64,000 nt of DNA. Source: Hyphomicrobiales bacterium (GTDB lineage Bacteria > Pseudomonadota > Alphaproteobacteria > Rhizobiales > NORP267). The position numbers and the translations under genes were made by a program. Location: NCBI GenBank assembly GCA_021775875.1, contig JAJFHA010000002.1, forward strand, positions 124,001 to 188,000, given 5' to 3'. The notes beneath the pieces are model-generated. The model had not been told where the DNA came from. It made no database searches and worked only from the letters and a program-made list of their open reading frames with translations. Below, in pieces: positions 1-9,531 of this stretch. The first letter of the stretch is position 1. Each line of letters begins with the position of its first letter.

Positions 1-581
1 ATTCGCCGGACGAACCCAAATTTGCCTTTGTGCGTTCCCCGGTCTGGGACGAAGCTGAGGACAGCACCAAGGAAGCCTTTCGCGAACTGGTGGAGCATCT
101 GGGTGAGCGGGTTGATCTGGTGACATTGCCGACCTCATTCGACTATGCCAGCGAATATCATCGCCGGATCATGGATGCGGATATCGCCCGGCAATTCGAG
201 AAAGATTTTTCTGATCATAACGACCAGCTTAGCGATAGCGTCAAAGAGATTATCGAACGTGGGCGAAAAGTATCGGCTGTAGAATATATTGAAGCGGTTG
301 AGAGTATTGCCGGGCTGAACGATATTCTTGAACTGATGCTCGAAGATTATGATGCAATTATAACGCCATCAGCTCCGGGCGAAGCGCCGGAAGGGTTTGA
401 GACCACGGGCAATCCGGCATTTTGTAAAATCTGGACCCTGTGCGGGGTTCCGGCAATTAACCTGCCGATCCTTGAAGGACCAAAAGGGTTGCCGCTTGGG
501 GTGCAATTGGTGTCCCACAAAGATGATGATGCCCGTCTGTTCCGGACGGCGCGCTGGCTTTTGAATTCTCTGGAGGCTTAG
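1..581 (+). CDS. Amidase, C-terminal part (cut by the window edge)
   Basis: The reading frame is open from base 3, so the start lies outside the window; the GTG at 30 is an internal valine. The visible part matches the C-terminal third of amidase-signature enzymes (GatA/AmiE-type hydrolases of C-N bonds). The stretch YDAIITPSAPGEAP followed by GVPAINLPI and GLPLGVQLV is typical of that fold. The catalytic Ser-cisSer-Lys residues lie upstream and cannot be seen, so the substrate is open. The stop is 4 bases before the next small gene, whose likely Shine-Dalgarno (GGAGG) lies in the last codons of this one. Confidence 0.85.
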   Translation, partial: SPDEPKFAFVRSPVWDEAEDSTKEAFRELVEHLGERVDLVTLPTSFDYASEYHRRIMDADIARQFEKDFSDHNDQLSDSVKEIIERGRKVSAVEYIEAVESIAGLNDILELMLEDYDAIITPSAPGEAPEGFETTGNPAFCKIWTLCGVPAINLPILEGPKGLPLGVQLVSHKDDDARLFRTARWLLNSLEA

Positions 582-585
582 ATCA

Positions 586-777
586 ATGGATACAGTTCTT
601 TCCACAATTATCGGGGCGGTGATTTTTCTGGCTTTTGTGATCGGGCTTGCCGTTTCAATTGGCTCGTTACCGTTTGCAATCATTGTCGCTTTTGTGAGTG
701 CCATGATGCTGTTAGATTTTTATCAAACTGGGCGGGATGCCTTGAAGAAAAGACAGAATGGTAATTCAGCCAGCTAG
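586..777 (+). CDS. Small two-helix membrane protein, unknown
   Basis: A 63-residue protein. Residues about 5-27 and 28-45 are strongly hydrophobic and probably form two membrane helices. A short basic tail (KKRQNGNSAS) follows. The start is supported by GGAGG about 9 bases upstream, inside the end of the amidase gene, so the two are probably co-transcribed. No family is recognised and no function is proposed. It is too short for firm homology, but its placement and ribosome binding site favour a real gene. Confidence 0.6.
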   Translation: MDTVLSTIIGAVIFLAFVIGLAVSIGSLPFAIIVAFVSAMMLLDFYQTGRDALKKRQNGNSAS

Positions 778-815
778 AATTCTGGCGGAACATAAATTCC
801 AAAATGGAGCGCAGC

Positions 816-1505
816 ATGGGTGCTGACAACAAACTCAAAGTACGGGCATGCGTTTTTGACGCTTACGGGACTTTGTTCGATTTTGCCGCTGCGGCGGGAA
901 CCTGCCGCGATGCGCTCGGCGACAAAGCGGACGCGCTGTCCATTCTGTGGCGCGACAAGCAGCTTCAATATACCTGGTTGCGCGGGTTGCAGGGGCTGCA
1001 TACGGATTTTTTACAGGTGACCACCGATGCCCTTGATTTCAGCCTGGATACACTTGGTATCAGCGATACGGCGTTGCGCGACCGGCTGATCGGTTTGTAT
1101 CGGACGCTGGATTGTTTTCCGGAAGTACCTACCGTTCTGCGCCAGTTAAAAGATGCCGGATTTGTGACCGCGATCCTTTCAAACGGGTCGCCTGATATGT
1201 TGATGGATGCAGTCAATGCGGCCGGACTTGGTGATGTTCTGGATCATGTTTTATCGGTTGAAGATGTGGGCGTGTTCAAGCCGCACCCGAGCGTTTATCA
1301 AATGGCGGTTGATCGGGTTGGCGTCCCGGCAAGTGAAATTTCGTTCCAATCCTCAAATGCCTGGGATGCCCATGCCGCATCGGCATTTGGTATGAAAGTG
1401 GTTTGGTGTAATCGCTATGGCCAGCGTAGCGAACGGCTGCCCGGCAAGCCTGACCATGAAATTACCACGTTGGCGGATTTGCCGGTCTTGTTGGACCTCG
1501 GCTAG
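816..1505 (+). CDS. (S)-2-haloacid dehalogenase, type II HAD family
   Basis: HAD-superfamily hydrolase, about 229 residues, the usual length for type II haloacid dehalogenases. It would hydrolyse 2-haloalkanoic acids to 2-hydroxyacids in the cytoplasm. Visible motifs are the nucleophile loop DAYGTLFD (first Asp near residue 15), LSNGSP (motif II), KPHP (motif III lysine) and SSNAWDA (motif IV). The SSNAWD signature separates it from phosphatase-type HADs. An ATG at 804 is also in frame, but ATG 816 has GGAG 6-7 bases upstream and leaves a normal N-terminus. It could instead act on other small acids, so the substrate is inferred from the family. Confidence 0.8.
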   Translation: MGADNKLKVRACVFDAYGTLFDFAAAAGTCRDALGDKADALSILWRDKQLQYTWLRGLQGLHTDFLQVTTDALDFSLDTLGISDTALRDRLIGLYRTLDCFPEVPTVLRQLKDAGFVTAILSNGSPDMLMDAVNAAGLGDVLDHVLSVEDVGVFKPHPSVYQMAVDRVGVPASEISFQSSNAWDAHAASAFGMKVVWCNRYGQRSERLPGKPDHEITTLADLPVLLDLG

Positions 1506-1610
1506 CGTTTGGCGAAATAAATTCGGAATTGCGTCTGCCGACAGGGCATTCCATGATATTGATTATTCAGGGTACGGACCCTGAACGAAGTCAGTTTCAT
1601 TGTGACGATC

Positions 1611-2324
1611 ATGTCTACTTTAACGCCTGTTTTCGTAATCAAGGATCTTACGAAAATATACCAGACCGGGGATGTAATCATTCATGCCCTGCGCGGCGCA
1701 TCTGCAACCTTTTATGAAGGCGAGTTGGCGGTCATGTTGGGGCCGTCTGGCAGTGGCAAATCAACTTTTCTCAATATCGTTGGTGGGCTGGATACAGCAA
1801 GTTCAGGAACGGCACGGTTTGGTGATCTTGAACTAACAAGCTGCAACGAAGCAGCGCTGACTAAATTTCGGCGCGACCATGTGGGGTTTGTCTTTCAATT
1901 TTATAATCTCATTCCCAGTCTCACGGCGCGTGAAAATGTTGCCCTTGTAACTGAAATTTCCCGCAATCCCATGAAGCCGGAAGATGCCTTGAGCATGGTT
2001 GGGCTGGAAGACCGGATGGACCATTTTCCAGCCCAGATGTCGGGCGGTGAGCAACAGCGGGTGGCAATGGCGCGTGCGATTGCCAAGAACCCCGATGTAT
2101 TGTTGTGCGATGAACCGACCGGGGCGCTAGATAGCAAAACCGGGAGGGTTGTTCTGGAAGCCCTGACCCGGATCAACGATGAGCTTGGCACAACGACCGC
2201 GATCATCACTCATAACGCGGTCATTCGAAATTTGGCGCACCGGACATTTTATTTCGCCGATGGCGAGGTTGTTCGCGAAGAGATCAACAAGAAGCGCATT
2301 AAGCCAAAAGACCTGGATTGGTAA
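1611..2324 (+). CDS. ABC exporter ATP-binding protein (MacB/LolD type)
   Basis: Nucleotide-binding subunit of about 237 residues. Walker [10 protein letters not shown] lies near residues 44-52, followed by the Q-loop region, the signature [14 protein letters not shown] and Walker [13 protein letters not shown]. The LolD/MacB/FtsE branch is indicated by the EPTGALD sequence and by the adjoining FtsX-type permease. A GTG at 1602 is in frame; ATG 1611 is the more likely start. The stop is 5 bases before the permease ATG, so the three genes to 5905 form one operon. The substrate is unknown. Confidence 0.9.
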   Translation: MSTLTPVFVIKDLTKIYQTGDVIIHALRGASATFYEGELAVMLGPSGSGKSTFLNIVGGLDTASSGTARFGDLELTSCNEAALTKFRRDHVGFVFQFYNLIPSLTARENVALVTEISRNPMKPEDALSMVGLEDRMDHFPAQMSGGEQQRVAMARAIAKNPDVLLCDEPTGALDSKTGRVVLEALTRINDELGTTTAIITHNAVIRNLAHRTFYFADGEVVREEINKKRIKPKDLDW

Positions 2325-2329
2325 CTGGT

Positions 2330-4693
2330 ATGCGCGTCCTCGATAAAAAGTTGATACGGGATTTCAAACGGCTCTGGGCACAATCGTTGGCGGTATCATT
2401 GGTTCTAGCGTGCGGCGTCGCGACGCTCATTCTGGCGGTCGGGGCTTATCGCTCGCTGGACGAGACCCGGAACGCTTATTACGAGCGCTATCGTTTTGCG
2501 CATTTATTCGCGTCTGTTGAGCGGGCACCGGATGCGCTTTCGAGCCGGATTGCGGCCATTAACGGGGTGGCCGGGGTGCAGACACGGGTTACCCAGTTTG
2601 CCCTGCTTGATGTTACCGGCATGGCAGAACCGGCAACCGGCCAGATATTTTCCCTGCCGGATTATGGAGTGCCCCGGCTTAATCTTCTTTTTTTGCGGTC
2701 CGGGCGATTGCCTGAACCTGGGCGGCGCGGCGAAGTGGTCGTGTCGGAATCTTTCGCATCTGCCCATGGGTTCATGGCTGGGTCCGAATTGCATGCGACA
2801 ATCGCTGGAAACCGGGTTGCGATGCATATTACCGGTGTCGCCCTGTCGCCTGAATTCATTTACGCTGTCGGGCCGGGCGATATAGTGCCTGATGACAAGC
2901 GGTTTGCGGTTCTGTGGATGCGTCGCGGCGAATTGGCGGCGCTTTCTGATTTGGAAGATGCGTTCAATTCCGTGAGCCTGTCGTTGCTGCCGGGTACGAA
3001 TTCCGGAGCTGTTATCGAGCATCTCGATCAATTACTGGCGCCCTATGGCGGCACCGGGGCTTTTGATCGCGACGACCAGATATCCCATGCATTTCTCGAT
3101 ACCGAACTAACACAACTACGCGGGATGGCGATGGTGGTGCCGCCGATATTTCTGGCGATATCGGCTTTTCTGATCAATATGATTTTGGCTCGTTTGGTCG
3201 CATTGGAGCGTGAGCAGATTGGCCTCTTGAAAGCGCTTGGATATGGCCGCTGGGCTGTGGTTATGCATTACGTGAAACTGGTGCTGGTAATTGCGTTGGT
3301 CGGCATCCTGATAGGGTTTGCAGTAGGAACCTGGCTTGGTAATGGCCTGACGCGACTTTACGCGGAGTTTTACCGCTTTCCGTTCCTGATTTTTCAGCGA
3401 AGCCCGGACATCTACGTTTTGGCAGCCCTGGTCAGTATGGGCGCCGCCATTGCCGGGGCCTTGAAGGCCGTATTGGCGGCAACCTGGTTGCCGCCCGCGG
3501 TCGCGATGCAGCCCGCGCCGCCACCGCTTTACCGGCGTGCCAGCGCTGTCAGTCAAATGCTCACAGGGTTCTTGTCCCAACTTACCGTCATGGCCTTGCG
3601 CCACATGACCAGATGGCCGATGCGGGCCGGGCTCACCATTCTTGGAACGGCGGCTGCCGTCAGTCTGCTGGTCACCGCATTGTTCTCGTTTGGCTCGATC
3701 AATTTCATGATCGACACGGTCTTCTTCCGCACTGACCGACAGGATGTCACCATCAGTTTCTCACAGCCTCTTGGGCCCGATGCAGTATTGGCGGCGCGTC
3801 GGTTGCCGGGTGTCATGGCTGTAGAACCGTTTCGCGCACTTCAGGTAGAAATGTCGTTTGGCCCCCGCAGCCGTCGCATCTCCGTTTTGGGAAAGTCGTC
3901 AACATCGCGCCTGAGCCGCCTGCTTGACCTTGATCTGGATCCGGTCAGTTTGCCGCCGTCGGGGATGGTGCTGAGCGAACGGGTTGCGGATCAGATTGAA
4001 GTCCGGGTTGGTGATATTGTTCAGGTCAAAATTCTCGAAGAAGGTGCGCAGATACACAATGTTGCGGTGACCGGTATCATCCAGAGCTATCTCGGGCTTG
4101 GGGCCTATATGGATATCGATGCGCTCGATAATCTATCGCGTGTCGGGCCGCGCCGGTCCGGGGTTTATGCCGAATTCGATCCAGCTCAGGCGGAAGATAT
4201 TTTCGCCGCGATCAAGTCGATGCCGGCAGCGGCGTCGATTGCGTTGCAATCTGTATCGTTACAGAAATTTCGTGACACAATTGAAGAAAATATTTCCATC
4301 ATGACCAGTATTTATGTGGTGCTTGCGGGCATCATTGCGTTTGGTGTGGTTTACAACAGCGCCCGCATCCAACTCTCTGAACGGGGGCGGGAGCTAGCCA
4401 GTTTGCGTGTGCTTGGGTTTACACGGCGGGAAGTATCCTCGGTGCTGGTAACCGAATTGGTGCTTATTGTTTTGATCGCACAACCTCTTGGGTGGGGGCT
4501 TGGATACGGCTTGTCGTGGCTGGTGGTGCTTGGATTCCAGAGTGATCTGTTCAGAATACCGTTCATTGTTGAACCGTCTGCCTTCGGGTGGTCTAGTGTG
4601 GCAGTGCTTTCGGCAGCTGCAATTTCGGCCCTCATCGTGGTGCGACGGGTGCGTTCTTTGGATATGATACAGGTGCTGAAGACGAGGGAATAG
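2330..4693 (+). CDS. ABC exporter permease, FtsX/MacB-type, duplicated
   Basis: A permease of about 787 residues, with an N-terminal membrane segment (residues ~15-40), a large extracytoplasmic domain, and two clusters of three or four membrane helices (near residues 265-400 and at the C-terminus). A second extracytoplasmic domain lies between the clusters. This is the long form with two FtsX domains. The motif SLRVLGFTRREV before the last helices is typical of FtsX permeases. TTG 2318 is in frame but overlaps the ATPase stop; ATG 2330 is preferred. It works with the ATPase upstream and the adaptor downstream in export or lipoprotein/lipid extraction; the cargo cannot be told from sequence. 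Confidence 0.88.
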   Translation: MRVLDKKLIRDFKRLWAQSLAVSLVLACGVATLILAVGAYRSLDETRNAYYERYRFAHLFASVERAPDALSSRIAAINGVAGVQTRVTQFALLDVTGMAEPATGQIFSLPDYGVPRLNLLFLRSGRLPEPGRRGEVVVSESFASAHGFMAGSELHATIAGNRVAMHITGVALSPEFIYAVGPGDIVPDDKRFAVLWMRRGELAALSDLEDAFNSVSLSLLPGTNSGAVIEHLDQLLAPYGGTGAFDRDDQISHAFLDTELTQLRGMAMVVPPIFLAISAFLINMILARLVALEREQIGLLKALGYGRWAVVMHYVKLVLVIALVGILIGFAVGTWLGNGLTRLYAEFYRFPFLIFQRSPDIYVLAALVSMGAAIAGALKAVLAATWLPPAVAMQPAPPPLYRRASAVSQMLTGFLSQLTVMALRHMTRWPMRAGLTILGTAAAVSLLVTALFSFGSINFMIDTVFFRTDRQDVTISFSQPLGPDAVLAARRLPGVMAVEPFRALQVEMSFGPRSRRISVLGKSSTSRLSRLLDLDLDPVSLPPSGMVLSERVADQIEVRVGDIVQVKILEEGAQIHNVAVTGIIQSYLGLGAYMDIDALDNLSRVGPRRSGVYAEFDPAQAEDIFAAIKSMPAAASIALQSVSLQKFRDTIEENISIMTSIYVVLAGIIAFGVVYNSARIQLSERGRELASLRVLGFTRREVSSVLVTELVLIVLIAQPLGWGLGYGLSWLVVLGFQSDLFRIPFIVEPSAFGWSSVAVLSAAAISALIVVRRVRSLDMIQVLKTRE

Positions 4694-4696
4694 CAG

Positions 4697-5905
4697 ATGA
4701 ATATGCAAAGGTTGAGGTCTTTTGGCTGGGTGGTTTTACTCATCCCTGTTGTATTGGTGGGATGGTATTTGTTGCGCCCCAAACCCGAAACCGTGGATAT
4801 AGTCGAAATTTCCCGAGGTCTGGTCGAAGTTGTCATCGACGAAGAAGGTGAGACCCGGGTTCGCGACGTTTATCAGATTTCAGCGCCGATCGCGGGCAAG
4901 CTTGAACGGTTGGAACTGGATGCCGGTGATGAAGTTATCAGGGGGCAACGGGTTGCCCGCGTGCGCCCGGTGGATCCGCCAATCAGGGATTCCCGTACCC
5001 GCCGCGAACTTGCCGCCGCGACCCTTGCCGCCTCGGCGTCGGTGCGTTTGGCGCGAGCTGAATTGGCGCAGGCAAATTCGTTGTTGCGGTTTGCTCAAAG
5101 CGATCTGGAGCGGGCGCAGCTTCTGTCTGCGAGTAACAATATTTCCCAGCGTGCACTGGAACAAGCCACACTGGAAGTGGATGGCAAACAGGCACAGACA
5201 CAGCGCGCGGAGGCGAATTTGGAGCTGCGCCAGAGCGAACTTGATTATGCGCGGATACGAGAATCACAACCCACTGCGATTGTTACCGATTGGCCCGAGG
5301 ATCAATGTTGCGTCGCTGTTGTCGCGCCTGAAACCGGTGTTGTGCTTCGTATCCTGACTGAGAGTGAGCAGGTGGTGCAGGCTGGAACCGCAATCCTTGA
5401 AACCGGAAATCCGCGTGATCTGGAAATAGTTGTTGACCTCCTGTCAGCGGATGCTGTCAGGATCCAGCCAGGCACGATGGCAGGAATTGAAAATTGGGGC
5501 AGCGACAAGATTCTGGAAGCCCGTGTCCGACGAATTGACCCGGCAGGCTTTACGAAAATTTCAGCCCTTGGCATCGAAGAGCAGCGGGTCAATGTGATCC
5601 TGGATATTATCAGCCCGGCGGAGGATTGGGCCAGCCTGGGTCATGCCTTCCGGGTTCTGGTGCGCCTGCAGGTATCGCAAAATGAAGATGCCTTAAGGGT
5701 GCCGCTAGGGGCACTGTTTCGCGTCGGTAACGATTGGGCTGTGTTCCTGAATGAAGACGGGATTGCCAGCGAGCGACATATTGTTCTGGGGCGATTTTCA
5801 GACACATATGCAGAGGTGTTGGAAGGGGTGGCGACTGGTGAGAATGTGATCGTTTACCCCAGTGATCAGATTTCAGATGGGGTTGCTGTTGAAGCCCGCG
5901 AATAA
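4697..5905 (+). CDS. HlyD-family periplasmic adaptor of the ABC exporter
   Basis: Membrane-fusion protein of 402 residues. One N-terminal membrane anchor (residues ~9-27) is followed by a split biotinyl-lipoyl-like domain (ISAPIAGKLERLELDAGDEV; later VAPETGVVLRI) around a helical hairpin rich in Ala, Glu and Arg (residues ~95-185). Beta-barrel and membrane-proximal domains complete it. It starts 3 bases after the permease stop, with GAGGGA upstream. It would bridge the inner-membrane ABC pump to an outer-membrane channel. No TolC-like gene is nearby, so the channel must be encoded elsewhere. Confidence 0.88.
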   Translation: MNMQRLRSFGWVVLLIPVVLVGWYLLRPKPETVDIVEISRGLVEVVIDEEGETRVRDVYQISAPIAGKLERLELDAGDEVIRGQRVARVRPVDPPIRDSRTRRELAAATLAASASVRLARAELAQANSLLRFAQSDLERAQLLSASNNISQRALEQATLEVDGKQAQTQRAEANLELRQSELDYARIRESQPTAIVTDWPEDQCCVAVVAPETGVVLRILTESEQVVQAGTAILETGNPRDLEIVVDLLSADAVRIQPGTMAGIENWGSDKILEARVRRIDPAGFTKISALGIEEQRVNVILDIISPAEDWASLGHAFRVLVRLQVSQNEDALRVPLGALFRVGNDWAVFLNEDGIASERHIVLGRFSDTYAEVLEGVATGENVIVYPSDQISDGVAVEARE

Positions 5906-5965
5906 TCTTATGGATACCTGAAATGATCCAGAAACCACGTTGGAGCTTCGCCTGTAGTTACGGTC

Positions 5966-5996
5966 TTGCAAATATCGTGATAAAAGGGTATATGAT
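5966..5996 (+). promoter_or_regulatory. Candidate sigma-70 promoter of the cold-shock gene
   Basis: TTGCAA at 5966-5971 is followed after 17 bases by TATATG (5989) or after 19 by TATGAT (5991-5996). Transcription from here would give a leader of about 150 bases before the cold-shock start codon, a length often seen for cspA-type mRNAs. The assignment is by eye only. Confidence 0.4.
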
Positions 5997-6152
5997 GCTC
6001 ATCGACTTTGGCCGGACGAATTGGTCGCTACGCCTCACAGTTATCAGGCGCACGTTCAGAATCCTCAAAAAAATCGACAAATTTGGGCTAATACTAACGC
6101 TTCGGCGTGTGGATTGACCTGTGAGCAAACATGGAACAAAAAAGGAATCTCC

Positions 6153-6362
6153 ATGGAAAACGGTACCGTAAAATTCTACAATGATCAAAAAGGCTATGGA
6201 TTTATTGCGCCTGACAGCGGCAGCAAGGACGTATTCGTCCACGCAACCGCTCTTGAGCGTGCTGGCATGACTGGGCTTGCTGAAGGCCAGAAGGTTTCCT
6301 TCGACACCGAAGTAGACAGCCGCACCGGAAAGACAGCTGTCGCCAATATCCAGGCAGTATAG
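6153..6362 (+). CDS. Cold-shock protein (CspA family)
   Basis: A 69-residue single cold-shock domain: nucleic-acid chaperone, cytoplasmic. RNP1 appears as KGYGFIAPD and RNP2 as VFVHATAL, on the five-stranded OB-fold expected. The frame is open further upstream, but ATG 6153 directly begins the domain and has AAAGGA 6-7 bases before it, so the longer reading is rejected. The gene stands alone with its own promoter, long leader and intrinsic terminator. The leader may fold as a temperature-responsive element, as in other csp genes; that is an inference. Confidence 0.95.
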   Translation: MENGTVKFYNDQKGYGFIAPDSGSKDVFVHATALERAGMTGLAEGQKVSFDTEVDSRTGKTAVANIQAV

Positions 6363-6407
6363 CCCGATCAGGCTGACTGTTCACTCAGTTAGCTGGTAGG
6401 CATTTGG

Positions 6408-6440
6408 GAGCCGCCCTCGTTTGAGGGCGGCTCTTTTTTT
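6408..6440 (+). terminator. Strong intrinsic terminator after csp
   Basis: Perfect 11-bp stem GAGCCGCCCTC / GAGGGCGGCTC (6408-6418 and 6423-6433) with a GTTT loop, followed directly by seven T residues. It lies 45 bases after the cold-shock stop codon and just before the stop of the convergent RND pump gene. Confidence 0.95.
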
Positions 6441-6444
6441 ACTG

Positions 6445-9400
6445 TCAGTCGATATTGGCCAGGCCGAAATCATTCAGAATGGAATAAACTGCAGGCACCA
6501 GAAACAATACCAGAATGGTAGTGGTCATCAGTCCGAATGCCAGACTGGCGACGAGAGGAACCAGAATTTGTGCCTGTAGGCTGGTTTCCGCCAATAGCGG
6601 CAATAGCCCCACAATTGTTGTGAGCGAAGTCAGCAAAATAGCCCGGAACCGGGCGCAACTGGCGAGCGGCGCGGCTTCGGCAACTGATTTTGTATCGCCG
6701 TGAAAATGCTTGATGAAATTCACCAGAAGAATTGAATCATTCACCACCACCCCCGCCAAAGCGACGAAGCCAAGCATGCTTGGCATGGTGAAATCCAGAC
6801 CAAGAAGAATATGGCCGATGATCGCGCCGATAAATGCAAACGGGATGATGATCATCACGACCAACGGCTCCACGTAGCTTTGAAACTGGAAGCTTAAAAG
6901 CAAATAGACGCCGATCAGGCCGATTATGAATCCGTTGATCATGGAATTCTGGGTGGTTTGACCTTCTTTATTCTGGCCTTCAAAAGAAATTGCAATATCC
7001 GGGTAGCGGGATGTCAAATCGGGGAAAAATCGCGCCTCCGAGTCTGCCAGAATTTCACCGGCATTGGCCACAAGCACATCTACATCGCCCTGCACGGTTA
7101 CGGTGCGTTGACCGTTGATACGGTTGATGCGGGAAAAGCCGCGATCGGTTTCTATATCAGCAATCGCGCTTAAGGGGATCAGGCTGCCATCGGCTTGTGA
7201 AATAACAAAATTTTCAAAGTCCGACAGGCTATCCTTGTTGCGCGGGTCGATCCGGACATCGATTTCGTAGGATTCGCTGCCGCGTTGTATTTCGCTCACG
7301 ACGGTACCAAAAAACGCGGCGCGAAGCTGGTCAGCAATCTGACGGGCGTCTACCCCAAGGGTTCCGGCTCCGTCTTTCAATCGAATGCGCAGTTCAGGTT
7401 TTCCCGGGCGTAAATCATCGGTCAGGTTGGACGTGCCGCGATATCCGCTGAGCCAATCGGTCAGTTCCACCGCCGCGGCTTTCAAATCATCCAGTTCGTC
7501 GCCAGTGAGGCGAATATCAAACGCCAGACCGGCGGGTCCAACCTGGGATTCTGTAAATTTTACAGATATGACATCGGCAATATTTCCGGCCTCGCTGCGC
7601 CACATCTCTATAACGTCGTCGATGCGGCTGGTCCGGGTTTCTGAATCCAGCAGGTCAACCGTGATCGTCGCTACATGAGGGCCGGTTTCGTTGGCACTGG
7701 TATTCTGGTTGAATTTGGTTGCTACTTTCAGGACCAGAGCCTGGCCTTCGGGTTGTGCCGGACTAAGGGTCTCGTTGACCTGGTCGAGTGCTGAGGTGAT
7801 TTGCGCAACTACCTGCTCGGTACGTCGTAAAGGCGTACCTTGAGGCAATAAAATCCGCGCCTCCATCACGTTGCCGTCGAGTTCCGGAAATGCCGAGAAT
7901 TTCAAAACGCCGCCCGCAATGGTGCTGACAGCGAGCAACATCATGCCGACAGCGATGCCAGTGGTCAGGTATCGCCATTTCACGGCGGCAACGGCGATAG
8001 GTCCCACAAGGCGGTCGCGGGTCCAGTTGATGCCGCGATCAACTGCCGCCTGTATTCTGGGTTGGCCGGTGCCAGCTTTTTCCAATGCGTGAGACAGGTG
8101 ATGCGGCAGGATCAGGAATGCTTCCACCAAAGATACGACAAGCACGAACAGCATGACGATGGGAACAACGCGTAAAATCTGGCCGATATCACCTTTAAGA
8201 AATGCCAACGATCCGAAGATACATGTGGTTGTGGCAAAGGACGCGAAAACACTTGGCATCACCTGTCTGGCGCCTTCAATGGCTGCGTCATGGGGCGATT
8301 TGCCTTCGCTGCGTTTGGTGGCCACATTTTCAGCTATGACAATGGCATCGTCCATCAGCAAGCCGATAACGATCAGCAATCCAACCATGGTCAGCATGTT
8401 GATGGTGTAACCGGCGGCAACCATCAGCACTATTGCGCCAAGGAAAGATACCGGCAATCCTGCCGCGACCCAAAAGGCGTAGCGAAATCCAAAAAACAGC
8501 CACAAAACGAGAAGTACCAGGGCAAGTCCCTGTCCACCATTGGTCAGGAGCAGTTGCAGGCGGTCGCGGACGATGGATGAAACATCGTTGGTGACAAACA
8601 TCTCAATACCAGGTGGAGCGGTGAGGCGCTCTCGCACCAGAAAGGCATTGACCGCATCGATGACCTCAAGCGTATCCTCAGATTCCGTTTTGGTGATATC
8701 CAGCATGGCGGCCGGCAGGCCGTTGAAAAATACTTTGGCTTCATCAAGATCAAACCGGTCGGTGATGGTGGCGATGTCACCAAGGCGCACCTGTCCGCCA
8801 TCGGCTCCGGTAACGACAATTACATCGCTAAAATCGTCCGGGGTTTTGCGCTCATCGGCGAACCGGATCAGCACGTCCTGATCCCTCGTCTGGATCGTGC
8901 CGGACGGTAAATCCAGAGATTGCCGTTGGATCGCGCCGGCGATATCGGAAATACTGAGGCCATATTGGCGGATTGCGGCGTCGGCGAGTTCAATGCGGAT
9001 CTGGTGATCGGAGAAACCGACAATTTCAATCTTCGGAATGCCGCCAAACTGCAACATGCGGTCTTTCATTGCTTCGGCATAGGCTTTGAGGTCAGGTCCG
9101 CTGGCAGCGCCGGTGACGGCGACCGAAGCGACGAAATCGGTTCTCCCTAATTGATTAATGACCGGGTCTTCGGCTTGTTCCGGAAAATCGGTAACGGCGT
9201 CGATTTCGGTGCGGATATCGACTGCGAAGCGGTCGAGGTCTGCACCTTCCACAATTTCAACCACGGCGCGGGCAAAGCCTTCGCGGGCTTCGCAACTGAT
9301 CTCCGCCACATTGTCGATGCCGTCGACGGCGTCTTCGATGCGTTGGCAAATTGCTTCTTCGACATCCTCGGTGCGCGCGCCGGGGTTAAGTATTTGAATC

Positions 9401-9531
9401 TCTATCTTGCTAGGCTGAACGCGTGGAAAGGTTTCTCGCTGGAGGGTTGGTGCCGCGAACAGACCGGCGACGATGAACGCGATCATTACCAGATTGGCGG
9501 CGGTGGGGTGGTTTACAAAATACCGGATCAT
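6445..9531 (-). CDS. RND efflux pump, inner-membrane permease (HAE-1/AcrB type)
   Basis: A 1028-residue RND permease with the usual twofold layout: one N-terminal helix (residues ~11-30), a large periplasmic loop, six helices (about 330-540), a second periplasmic loop, and a final six-helix group. In the fourth helix the sequence LLMDDAIVIAENV contains the paired Asp residues used for proton relay. It would pump hydrophobic or amphiphilic compounds out using the proton gradient. It overlaps the adaptor gene by 4 bases (ATGA). No outer-membrane channel gene is linked. The substrate is unknown. Confidence 0.93.
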   Translation of the reverse strand: MIRYFVNHPTAANLVMIAFIVAGLFAAPTLQRETFPRVQPSKIEIQILNPGARTEDVEEAICQRIEDAVDGIDNVAEISCEAREGFARAVVEIVEGADLDRFAVDIRTEIDAVTDFPEQAEDPVINQLGRTDFVASVAVTGAASGPDLKAYAEAMKDRMLQFGGIPKIEIVGFSDHQIRIELADAAIRQYGLSISDIAGAIQRQSLDLPSGTIQTRDQDVLIRFADERKTPDDFSDVIVVTGADGGQVRLGDIATITDRFDLDEAKVFFNGLPAAMLDITKTESEDTLEVIDAVNAFLVRERLTAPPGIEMFVTNDVSSIVRDRLQLLLTNGGQGLALVLLVLWLFFGFRYAFWVAAGLPVSFLGAIVLMVAAGYTINMLTMVGLLIVIGLLMDDAIVIAENVATKRSEGKSPHDAAIEGARQVMPSVFASFATTTCIFGSLAFLKGDIGQILRVVPIVMLFVLVVSLVEAFLILPHHLSHALEKAGTGQPRIQAAVDRGINWTRDRLVGPIAVAAVKWRYLTTGIAVGMMLLAVSTIAGGVLKFSAFPELDGNVMEARILLPQGTPLRRTEQVVAQITSALDQVNETLSPAQPEGQALVLKVATKFNQNTSANETGPHVATITVDLLDSETRTSRIDDVIEMWRSEAGNIADVISVKFTESQVGPAGLAFDIRLTGDELDDLKAAAVELTDWLSGYRGTSNLTDDLRPGKPELRIRLKDGAGTLGVDARQIADQLRAAFFGTVVSEIQRGSESYEIDVRIDPRNKDSLSDFENFVISQADGSLIPLSAIADIETDRGFSRINRINGQRTVTVQGDVDVLVANAGEILADSEARFFPDLTSRYPDIAISFEGQNKEGQTTQNSMINGFIIGLIGVYLLLSFQFQSYVEPLVVMIIIPFAFIGAIIGHILLGLDFTMPSMLGFVALAGVVVNDSILLVNFIKHFHGDTKSVAEAAPLASCARFRAILLTSLTTIVGLLPLLAETSLQAQILVPLVASLAFGLMTTTILVLFLVPAVYSILNDFGLANID

